Assembly (NCBI GenBank): GCA_035578155.1
Contig: JAPWDM010000005.1
Location: 20,954,877 to 21,018,876, forward strand
Length of the DNA: 64,000 nucleotides
Reading direction: 5' to 3'
DNA from: Brachynemurus nebulosus
Lineage: Eukaryota > Arthropoda > Insecta > Neuroptera > Myrmeleontidae
The position numbers and the translations under genes were made by a program. Each line of letters begins with the position of its first letter. Positions within the stretch are counted from its first letter, which is position 1. A model generated the notes under the pieces. It was not told the origin of the DNA. It saw only the letters and a list, made by a program, of their open reading frames with translations, and searched no databases. Positions 1-9,150 of the stretch are shown here, in pieces.

Positions 1-1035
1 TGAGAATTAAGAAGTCAATGGATCATTTTAAATCGGTTGAGTCATTTAATTTGTAAAAAATGTATTCGTTTAATTTTTAATTAATTCTATTAACTACGAG
101 CCTCAATTAATGACGTTTTGCGGGTATGAATCATGAGCTGCAATATGTGAGATGTTTTTTTTTTTTTAAATAACAATTACCTATTTGTATATCTGATTGA
201 CTCCAGTTTCAATACAACTAATGTCTAGATACGTGACGAGGTCATATGACAAGAGAAAAAATTAGATAACTAATAATGAGACAATTTTATATATTTTTTT
301 TATCTATTTGTTGCACTTTTGGGTATGCAAGGGCCTCACGGGTCTCCATAATTAGGTTTACTCTAGGAAATGGTTAAATATTTTGGGTAGCTTATAACTG
401 CGTCATGTAGGTCGTTTATATTTTTTTTTGCTAGAACGTATAAATATTGCTGGTGAGAGTGCGGGGGAGTGTTTAACTTGCTATAATATTTATTTAATCC
501 TAAAAAGAACGCGAAAGGCCTGACAGGTCTATACATATATTTTCATATTCTGTTAACAATGAAAAAAACAGAAAAAACAATTCAGTATAAAATGCTTAAG
601 AGGTAGATCAAATATTTGATCCATTGACGCAATTAATAGGTCAAATATATTATTGAGTTATTGAACGCACTGTTAATTTTTGATGTACATGCTACAGGTG
701 CAGATTTTAATCAATAGTCATTAAAGAAGCTTTCTTCATTTTTCGAAATTCTTTCTTGTATTGAAAAGCGGAAATGAAAATTCTTTCACATTAAGTATAT
801 GGAATACGTTAAAAATCTTTTAAAATAAAATTGAGGTTCCTTTTACCATTTCTTTTTTGTCTCGTTTCCGAAGTATTGTAATTGACTAATTGGTGATTTG
901 GTTTGAAATTTCAAACACGTACTCAGAAAATTAAAAATCATAATATGATTGACGATTTTCTTAGAACAACACTGTATGAATGTTGTGTAATTGCTGCAAA
1001 AATTAATATTCTTTTTTTTTTTTTAACACTTTCAG
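1..1035. other. AT-rich noncoding stretch, nothing recognised
   Basis: This stretch has homopolymer T runs and short A/T-rich ORFs only. I see no conserved protein motif, RNA gene or terminal inverted repeat. It is either intron of the MAGUK gene that starts before the window or intergenic DNA. Confidence 0.5.
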
Positions 1036-1105
1036 TCCCACGGCTTCGGCATCCGAAACCGAACAAAACATCCCCAGAGGCCGACCGCGATCAATGATTA
1101 ATTGA
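1036..1105 (+). CDS. Possible short 3'-terminal exon, gene unknown
   Basis: A pyrimidine tract ending in TTTCAG at 1030-1035 is followed by about 60 bases that are far richer in G+C than their surroundings. All three frames stay open up to the stops at 1095-1105. The frame starting at 1037 reads 22 codons rich in S, T, E and R (it contains PRGRPRSM) and ends in TGA at 1103-1105. An AATAAA lies near 1293. No donor follows, so it would be a terminal exon. It could belong to a plus-strand gene to the left, be an alternative 3' end inside an intron of the MAGUK gene, or be chance. I do not recognise the peptide. Confidence 0.25.
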
Positions 1106-4100
1106 TTAGTTGGTTACGCATTATGTGTGCGATGTTTACCATCATTCATCACACGGATGTGTTCCTACTCACATACTAATATGTACATAAATACATACCA
1201 ACACAAACTACTCTTTTGGTTTCGATGCTTTCTATGTATAAAAAATTTTAAGATAAACAAAAAATACATAAAAAATATAATTTATGTTTTTAAATAAAAT
1301 TGATTTGAATGTCAGTGCATATGTAGTATGTACGTATGTTTACAGTTTTACACATACATGTTGAACTGTTTTGAATCTATTCAGTGTTTGAATTATTTTA
1401 TGTATTTGTTTTTTTTCTTTTTCATTTAAATATTGCCGGCTTCCGGGGAAGTTTCCTATGAAAGTGCTCGGGTCTCATAGTGTTAATATTAAATATTTTT
1501 TTCTACTCCTGTTGAAGAACACACTCATTATATATCCGTTAATTGTTGAGAAAGTTAGGCATTATTCAAAGGTGTGGAGGAATGTTCATTACTCAATACC
1601 CTCTTGACCATTGAAATCACAGTATTAATCATTATTCCATGGGTTTGCTTTTGTTTTGTGTATATATGTATGTATCAAGTTTTAATTTAATATATATTGC
1701 CTAGTAACGTTCAAGTAAATAAAGTAGTTTATGTTTTGTTTTGATCGTTTTATACATAATATTATACAAACTTTTAATGAAATTAGAAATAGATTAAAAA
1801 TTTGATTTAAAATTTATATTCAATTTTATTTAAATCAAAAAGGAAAAAAGTCGTAGAAAAAATATCGTATTTTACTCGCTTGCAATGGCTATTACTCACT
1901 CAGATGCATTACGATACTCGCCTCACAAGCTCGGCTCGTGTCGCAATTTCATCTTCGTGAGTAATAGCTATCATTACTAGCTCGTTGAATAATATACTAA
2001 TATTCGTTGTTTTTTTTCGCAATTGTTTTTTTATCGGAGCTGATTCAAAAAAATTCGGACAGTTTTTAGATCAATCACTGTACTTTAACCCCTTAATATT
2101 TTGTCTGACTTATTTGGGAATATTCTCAGTATTGTTGTAATTGACTTCATGGTCAGTTTTACTAATAATCGTTAAGGTATCCGTCTAGTGAATGACTCAC
2201 ATTTTAGGTATGTAATTACATGTAATTAATTATATGTATATTTTCCTTAAATAAAATTTAAAATATTATTATTGCCAAGGGTGAGAAAATATATCAGAAG
2301 GAACAATAATATTTTATTTTAAATATATCTTATCAGATTAAAGCTCATGCAGTCATGCACTCATGCTATTTGCATGTTAGTCAATTGTTTTTACATACTG
2401 TTTTTGTTTAATCGTCACGTAAGCTTGATAACTGATAAGGAATTATTTGAACTGTGTCACAAAAAAATTGTAGTCAATTCATTTTCTTATTAATCTGTAT
2501 ACAAATGTTAGTTTGTAACAAATCTACTCAATAACTACTGAATCCATTTTGAAAATATTTTCAGTGTTTGAAAACTAATAAATGTTTGTAAACATTGCAA
2601 ACACAATCCTTTTTTAATTTTTTTTTTTTTTGTCAAAGTGACAAAATTCTATTTAGAGATAATTATGATTAGATAAATTGACAGAAGTCAATTCTATTGG
2701 TCCCACATGCAATTTTGATAACAATGAAACCGTACGATTAAGATAAGACGATAAGACGTTAAAAATTTTTTATCAACTTGATGACGTCATCAAATTAAAA
2801 TATTTCTTTTTCTTCAAATCAAGCATATGTAGGTGACCTGAGTTCGGGAAATTGGTTGAATCAGAGCAATTTGTATGTAAACTTTTTATTTTCCCTATCA
2901 AAATGTCGGAACTCATTTTAGAAATATTACTGATTTTCTAGTGGTCCTATATTTTTGATTTTAGTAAAAACAAAAAACTTCGAAAACGTATAATTCAATA
3001 CTAATTTTATCTTTCTATAATTTTTTGTTTACTATTTTTAAGGCACTGAAAAAATTAGTAAACTTTTAGTAAGACTAACTTTTTTTGTTACACAGTGTAT
3101 TTTACGTGTACGTATACAATTTATATGCAAATTCAAATTTACGCAACGAGGTTCACAAATACGTGAAAAAATTTATACAATACAACAATGAGCTGCGTGG
3201 TAAGCCAAAAGGCGATATCTAAAATAAAATATTTTGATTTTTTTTATTTAAAAATAGATATTATTTATTTTTAGTATAGAACTCATTAAAAACATATTTT
3301 CGATACGCCCAATCAAAATATAATTTAGTATCGTGTCTACAAGGAATATTCGATAGTCAATACATGAATACTACTTGTAAGGATATTGCCCTTTTCCTTG
3401 ACAGCGAAAGAAAACATTTCGTGCACTATCAAACAATATTTTTTAAACGCCCATTCAAAAGATCACCATGTACCTACATAAAACATTAAATAAATTTTGA
3501 TAGAAAATCATTAATATAATAACTCAAATATTTATTTATTGTTTAGAAACTTCGAAATTACTCTTTGTTTAACAAAATGTTCACACGCAATTGTAATCGA
3601 TTAACAAAATTAAAATAATTTTCGGAAGTTTTTTCTGTGTTCGTTTTAACCGCCATATTGGTGAACCATTTTTGTGCTAGATTATTGAAATGTGATCATT
3701 CTGATGCTTTTAAACCATTTAGGTGAAGGTTTTAATGTTGTATTATATAATCTGGGCGGTGTTGTATTATAAATAGATCACTTGGATCAGTATTGTCGGA
3801 AACAATGATATAAATTGTTGATTTTAAGGTCACTACAATGAGTATGTATGCATAATAAAGTGTTTTATATGGTTTTCTATCAATTAAACAGTAAAAATAT
3901 GGAATTACATTATATAAAAAACTCCGTCAAGTATAAATTGTATTTGTGCAAATAGTGTTCCGTATAATTAATAAATGGCAACAATAAACTATACTTCTCG
4001 ATTTCAAAACTATCGTAATTTTTATCTTAATCCACTTACACTTTCTAAAAAGAAACAGAGATATTTATTGAATTTATCAACTTATGTCACTTTCTTAGAC

Positions 4101-4549
4101 AGTTCAACATTTTGATCAAAGTGAAATTTGTCATCAAGGTTCCTAAAATGTACCAAAAAATTATGTAAGAAAATACAATCAGTCCTACACCACATAGCCT
4201 GATTTTTGATACTTTTCGAATTTTTCTGGATAACACTTTCGGAGCCAGGGTAAAGAACAACGGCTTTACAAGATTTTTTCAAAAAAAATTCGTAAAGTTG
4301 AGTAAAGATAAAACTGTGTACGTATTTTTATCCCCGAAAACAACATTTAATTTTAACTCCAATTTTTAACTTTCTATGTCAAATAATATTTGAGAAAAAT
4401 ACCTAAGTGTTTTGTCAAATTTGGTACGGAAGACTAAAATGTTTTTTAATGATTTATTGTCAATGAATTTTATGTTGATTTAATTAAAATAATGTCAAGA
4501 ACATTCGAGAGGAATTTAGTCTTATGTGGAATTACTTATTTTGTTTCAG
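1106..4549. other. Noncoding stretch upstream of the first visible MAGUK exon
   Basis: Mostly A/T-rich DNA without conserved coding sequence. The first L27 segment expected upstream of the 4550 exon was not found here, so the preceding exon is probably left of the window. A dispersed repeat copy lies at about 2770-3070. A 12-base inverted repeat (GCTATTACTCAC near 1887 and its complement near 1955) could form a loose hairpin. Confidence 0.5.
2770..3070 (+). repeat. Dispersed repeat family with TGACGTCA core, copy 1
   Basis: Contains a TGATGACGTCATCAAATTA palindrome followed by AAATCAAGC, then a TTTTAGAAATA..ACTGATT block, a CTAGTGG block and a GGCACTGAAA block. The same ordered blocks recur near 18870-19190 and 54860-55170, and partly at 26755-27030. 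In this copy the GGCACTG block follows the TGACGTCA block rather than preceding it, which suggests that the family is arranged as a head-to-tail unit. Confidence 0.55.
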
Positions 4550-5158
4550 GTTCAAGATCGTTTAGAGGATAAACCAAAGGATATAGAACCAATTTGTACA
4601 GGTAATAGAGAATTATTAAGAGAAATTACAGCCAAATGTATAAAATCAAAGAATCGCGACGCACGTGAGTTAGCGGAAATTTTATCTGGTGCTCATTTTC
4701 GAGCGTTAGTGGACACGCACGACGAAGTGGCCGAAGAACGACTATCGAAATCAACGTCCGAAGATAAATCTAACACGAAACCAATTGAATCAGAAGTATT
4801 TGAATTGCCACTGGAGAACGGGATGCATGCCGATGCAATACGTATGGTGGGGTTACGGAAAAACCCCAACGAACCGTTAGGGTTAACGGTTCAAGTTGAC
4901 GATCAAAATAATTTGGTGATTGCGAGAATTTTGGGCGGTGGTATGATCGATCGGCAAGGTCTATTGCATGTGGGCGATGTGATTTTGGAAGTGAATAATG
5001 TGCCGGTATATACGCCGGAAGAGTTGACGGCGGAAATTGCCAAGGCAAATGAATCGGTGACCTTGAAAATTGGACCCAATGTGAATGATACTACACCTCA
5101 TATGATGTCCGCCCAGTTGACGAATGGTACTTCGAATGGAGTCGTTAAGAAGCTAACG
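4550..5158 (+). CDS. vari: vari exon: L27 region and PDZ domain
   Basis: The acceptor TTGTTTCAG ends at 4549 and the donor ACG|GTAAGT begins at 5159. The exon holds 203 codons, phase 0 at both ends. The first 60 residues match the second L27 half ([30 protein letters not shown]). A charged linker rich in S, D and K follows, then the PDZ with [21 protein letters not shown], the most conserved block. The upstream ATG at 4526 is intronic and is not a start. Confidence 0.93.
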
Positions 5159-7525
5159 GTAAGTATTGGAGTTCTGGGGTTAAAGTTTTGGAATCTATTT
5201 GGGTACTTTAATTTAATATTTTTTCAGTGTTACATGCGAGCCTTGTTTGATTATGACCCAACCACGGACACATTGTTGCCATGCAAGGAAATCGGTTTGG
5301 CTTTCCAACGTGGAGATATTTTACAAGTAAGAAAAGAGTAAACATGAACTTCTTTCTCAATTGATTACTAAAACTACGTTTTAGATTGTGGATACAAAGG
5401 ATCCAAACTGGTGGCAAGCGAAGAAAGTTGGCGGTGATGGTTTAGCTGGTCTAATACCGTCTCAGGAATTGGAGGAACGTCGAAAAGCTTTTGTGGCACC
5501 TGAAGCTGACTTCGTGCACAAAATAAGTATCTGTGGTGCTCGAATATCTCGAAAGAAGAAAAAAACGTTATACCAATCGAAAAATAATAGCGAATTCGAT
5601 AAGGCAGAATTACTTTTGTACGAGGAAGTCACACGTATGCCTCCATTCAAAAGGAAAACGTTGGTTTTGATAGGACCGCAAGGTGTGGGTAGACGAACGT
5701 TAAAGAACAGGCTTATAAATAGTGACCCAGAAAAATTTGCCGGCGTTGTACCATGTAATTATCTTAAAACTTTTTGGCGTCTGTCGATTAAAAGCTAAAT
5801 ATGGGCTTCCCTTTCAGATACTTCAAGACCACCACGCGTCCTGGAAGAAAACGGCAAAAGTTACTGGTTCACCGATCGTGAAAACATGGAAAATGAAATC
5901 AGAAACCACAAATTCTTAGAATACGGAGAACACAATGGACATTTGTACGGGACTCATTTAGATTCAATTCGAGAAATCATTCGTCAGGGTAAAATGTGTA
6001 TTTTGGACTGTAGTCCAATGGCATTGAAAATTCTGCATAACAGTACAGAATTTATGCCATATGTAATATTTATTGCGGCCCCAGGAATGGATCAGTTAAA
6101 AGGCTTGTATAATATGGGAAGAAATTCTGGATACTCAAGTAGGAATTTGACGGTAAGATAGAAATTTTATTATTTCGAGAAATGCCAGATTACTTTTTGA
6201 GATTATTAGTAGATACCTAAATATTTTTATTTTTTATTTTATTATTTTTTTTTTTTTATTTATTTGCATGTTCAGTTTGACAGACAAAGTTCCATCAGGT
6301 ACAGTTCAAGAAGAGCCCGAACCCTCGAATCCCTCGCATCGTTATATGAGGTTTGTATAACCGTAAATTTTAGTTTTTTGAAGCATGCAGACTTTACTTT
6401 TCATTTAAGGAATATTAACACATCCTAACATTTATTTTATTGAGACGAAAAGACACAATTATGGGAATTAACACTTGTGCTAAAAATATCCTAGGCTAAA
6501 GTCGATCAGTAGAAACTATTCCACAAGTAGTTTTTCGCAAACTTTCGCTTCGGTATTTAAAGTGTATGAATGAGAGATAAAGATAATAATTAGCCGTCAA
6601 TTAGTTCAAAGAAAGAATTAATTAATTGATGAACCCTTAAAAAAATTAAAGTTATATGGTATTAGTGGAACAGAAATATTTACTGTTAAGTAATGAAATT
6701 GTTTTTATTTTCGTGATACCATAGAATAATAAATTCAATTTTTAACCTTTTTTATATTGTTTTTTTGTGTATAACCAGAGCCAGATTTACATAAGAGTAC
6801 TTGGGACACGTGCCTCAAGGCCTCCACAAAATCTCTCAAAATGGAATAAAATTTGAAATAGATGCTTTTTTGCTTCCACAAAAGTTCCGGGGCCTCCACA
6901 GTAGTAAATCAGGCCCGATGTATAACCTTATCCATTTTGTTTCTGATAAATTTATTTCAAATTTCTTGTTACACCAAGACCCTGAATATCATATATTATA
7001 CGAAACTTGACTCTTAGCCGGATGAGAATACTGGAATCTTATCTGGGAATTTACATAATAGTTCAAATTTGAATCAAAATCTTACAAGTAGAAAAAGTTG
7101 TGGGATATAACGAGTTAACTTTGCTTTTAGTTGGTGTTTCCGCTTTTATCTCATTTTGTTGTTTCAAGCTTTACTGTTTTTACCGCTCATTGACAACCAC
7201 AAGCCACATTCACACTTTGATAATGCTAACCAGAAAAAAAATATACTAAATCACTAAATATCTTATAAATTGCATCACAATCACTAACACGCTACAGCTT
7301 CAAAATTTTTCTGGCAATTTCTATAATATTTTCGTTCTTAAACTCTAGGAAGAAGATTTACGTAAAACACTTGAAGAAAGTGCATGTTTACAACGTCAGT
7401 ACGGCCAGTATGTAGATGAAACAATCGTAAACGAAGATTTCGACGTAACATTCCGAAAAATTCTAGACGCATTAGAAACGTTACAAACAGAACATCAGTG
7501 GGTACCAGTGAACTGGATATACTAA
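4550..7525 (+). CDS. vari: Varicose/MPP2-MPP6 type MAGUK scaffold protein, 3' part of gene
   Basis: A membrane-associated guanylate kinase scaffold that, in flies, organises septate junctions and epithelial polarity. Exons are 4550-5158, 5228-5326, 5385-5754, 5818-6152, 6276-6350 and 7349-7525. All have GT-AG introns and keep phase, giving 554 residues with the cassette exon. Domains in order: C-terminal part of the L27 region (about 1-60), PDZ (about 95-178, with the EPLGLTVQV loop), SH3 (about 204-275, ALFDYDP and DPNWWQAK), a basic HOOK (SRKKKK), then a guanylate kinase-like domain (about 326-554) with a degenerate P-loop GPQGVGRR and the family ending QWVPVNWIY. Guanylate kinases of this family are known as protein-binding, not catalytic. 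The first exon here starts in phase 0 and lacks the N-terminal L27 segment, so the gene continues left. MPP2/6/Varicose is favoured over MPP5/Stardust by the PDZ and by the HOOK motif [18 protein letters not shown]. Confidence 0.93.
5228..5326 (+). CDS. vari: vari exon: start of SH3 domain
   Basis: Thirty-three codons between TTTTTTCAG at 5227 and CAA|GTAAGA at 5327, phase 0 both ends. It encodes [11 protein letters not shown], the ALYDY-type first SH3 strand, and the [15 protein letters not shown] segment, which continues directly in the next exon as [11 protein letters not shown]. Confidence 0.92.
5385..5754 (+). CDS. vari: vari exon: end of SH3, HOOK, start of GuK
   Basis: The acceptor ACGTTTTAG ends at 5384. 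The donor is CCAT|GTAATT at 5755, leaving phase 1. That T joins AT of the next exon to give Y, restoring the VVPYTSR motif found in the family. It encodes the tryptophan pair of the SH3 domain, [15 protein letters not shown], the basic HOOK and the degenerate P-loop of the guanylate kinase-like domain. Confidence 0.92.
5818..6152 (+). CDS. vari: vari exon: core of GuK-like domain
   Basis: Enters in phase 1 after TTTCAG at 5817 and leaves in phase 0 at ACG|GTAAGA. It encodes [37 protein letters not shown] and [13 protein letters not shown], the GMP-binding fold of guanylate kinases as it appears in MAGUK proteins, then PYVIFIAAP. The exon ends in NLT, which can join directly to EEDLRKT of the last exon or to the 75-base cassette. 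Confidence 0.92.
6276..6350 (+). CDS. vari: vari optional 25-residue cassette exon
   Basis: A 75-base exon after TGTTCAG at 6275, with donor GAG|GTTTGT, a weaker match to the donor consensus than the other vari donors. It is phase 0 at both ends, so skipping it keeps the frame. It encodes [11 protein letters not shown] followed by [14 protein letters not shown], a basic, serine-rich insert within the GuK-like domain. Vertebrate MPP2/6 lack such an insert at this junction, as far as I recall. The several R-x-x-S type sites suggest a regulatory, phosphorylatable loop. Alternative use is inferred from phase and the weaker donor only. Confidence 0.8.
6351..7348. other. vari last intron
   Basis: A 998-base intron between the cassette and the last exon. 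It contains a 143-base hAT-like MITE at 6777-6919 and otherwise only A/T-rich sequence. The acceptor is AACTCTAG at 7341-7348. Confidence 0.75.
6777..6919. mobile_element. Short hAT-like MITE in the last vari intron
   Basis: The ends are AGAGCCAGATTTAC and, inverted, ATCGGGCCTGATTTAC. The element is flanked on both sides by GTATAACC (TGTATAACC if one more base is counted), a direct repeat of the 8-base length made by hAT transposases. It has no coding sequence. The assignment rests on ends and target duplication only. Confidence 0.6.
7349..7525 (+). CDS. vari: vari last coding exon
   Basis: Begins after AACTCTAG at 7348 with GAAGAAGAT and ends in TAA at 7523-7525, giving 58 codons plus the stop. 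[28 protein letters not shown] and the terminal QWVPVNWIY match the family's C-terminus residue by residue in pattern, so this is the true end. Confidence 0.93.
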   Translation, partial: EEDLRKTLEESACLQRQYGQYVDETIVNEDFDVTFRKILDALETLQTEHQWVPVNWIY

Positions 7526-8358
7526 CCTAAAAAATCAGGCAAATTCTAAAAAAAAAATTCGAGTGCTTCCGTCATTTTGACGTAAAAAAACAAAACTCCT
7601 TCAACAAACTGATGGACAACGACTTAAAAAAAAGTACACGACATTTAGAGTTTAGAGTTTTTAGCGTTTTATCATCTACTTGACTGCCATATCGTAAATG
7701 TAAGTTGTTAGAATCAAGTACAATTTCAAATGAATTTTCGATTAAATTTTTTTAAGGATTTATCTCATTATTGTAAATTTAGGTGCAATATTTTTTAAAA
7801 CGTTAAGACAATTTTCCTTAAATAGTATTAAAAATGTTACTAACTGAATGTTTGCACAATATATAGTTAATGCAAAACAAAAAAAAAATGTTTGAATACC
7901 TCTGCTGCATATTTTAAATAATGCCTTACGAAGTAGACAGAATATTAAAAGATGAAATTTTTATATAATTGTTAATATATTGTAATCTAAATAAAAATTA
8001 TATATAAGATTATAAAGTAATATATAATACTTAATTATCAAAATTATTAGAATTATAGTGGATGGAGATTTTGAATGTATAGACAGTTCAAATTTTCTGA
8101 ATCTTGGCTGTGTGACTAATGTTTTTCTAGTTACAGTCTGTCTAAAGTCTAAAAGCAACCAGAAAGAAATTGGCATCACAAGTTGGAAAATATTTTTTTT
8201 TTTACTTAAAATTGTTCTTACATTTATTGCTGTTGAAATCAATAATTATTCTAATAGAAACTTAATTATTTATAAACGAAAAAAAAAAAAGTATTTTAAG
8301 GATTCTGTAATCAAAACATCGGAACCCTTAGTTTCCTAATGTCTGCCATAGTTTACAA
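7526..8358 (+). other. vari 3' untranslated region and downstream DNA
   Basis: A/T-rich stretch after the stop. It has a candidate ATTAAA at 7741 and a canonical AATAAA at 7990-7995. No coding sequence is recognised. Confidence 0.5.
7990..7995 (+). terminator. Candidate polyadenylation signal of vari
   Basis: AATAAA, about 465 bases after the stop codon. The local DNA is very A/T-rich, so chance occurrence is quite possible. Confidence 0.3.
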
Positions 8359-8771
8359 TAGGGATGTTATGGATATCCGTAACCGTAACCGAAACTACCA
8401 GATATTCGAAATAATTAAATATCCGAAACCGAAACCGTATCCGAAAATAAAAATTTCGGATTTGTTTCGGATAATAACAAACAACTGTCATGTCGTTGGA
8501 AAACTGAGTTTAAATCGAAGCAAATTTTTGTTGCATGTATTTCTTTTGATAGATTTCCATTAATTCGTGTTTGACGTTCACTTTTTGGAGTAAAATTTCC
8601 CTCTTTTTACTAAAAAAATATTTTCACTAAAAACAATTATCCGTAACCGTAACCGTATCCGAAACATTATCTGATAATCCGATATTATTACATATCCGTA
8701 ACCGAAACCGAAAAAAAATGTTTTTAAATATCCGTATCCGTATCCGAAATTTCATATCCATAGCATCCCTA
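8359..8771. mobile_element. Non-autonomous hAT element with internal CCGTAACCG repeats
   Basis: The 413-base element begins TAGGGATGTTATGGATAT and ends with the inverse of TAGGGATGCTATGGATAT (one mismatch). Flanks are GTTTACAA at 8351-8358 and GTTTAGAA at 8772-8779, 7 of 8 matching, as expected for hAT. Inside both ends are many short tandem copies of CCGTAACCG / CCGAAACCG / CCGTATCC, which look like subterminal transposase-binding repeats. It has no transposase ORF. Confidence 0.75.
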
Positions 8772-9047
8772 GTTTAGAATTATTTTTATATAAATTCTTT
8801 ACACTAATAAATTGGTTTCAGTTTGTTCCATATAATTTTCAATTTTTCTGAATAATAACTATCTACCAAAATTTAATTACATAACAAAATATAATATATT
8901 TTTATTAGAGACTTTGAGTCTTTAAAAATCGGGCAAGTTATTACTGAAAAAAAAAAGTTTTTGAAATAAATGAATTACTAACCTAAAATTTGGCAAGGTC
9001 GCGTTAAATGAGACATAGCAGGAGATTCAAAAATAAAATAAGGTATT

Positions 9048-9150
9048 ATATAACTTACAAAATCGCAGTTCAGCATAAAGAATTTTCTAAAAATCTCAGA
9101 TTTTTTACTGATTGTACACAAAAATCAGACTGTGCGGACTCAACGTCGTT
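9048..9150. repeat. Dispersed repeat, copy near 9.1 kb
   Basis: ATAACTTACAAAATCGCAGTT, then CAGACTGTGCGGAC about 80 bases later, resembles ATAACTTGTAAAATCGCAGTT with AGACTGTACAAAC at 17996-18070. It is a degenerate two-copy family in this window. Its class is not recognised. Confidence 0.4.
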
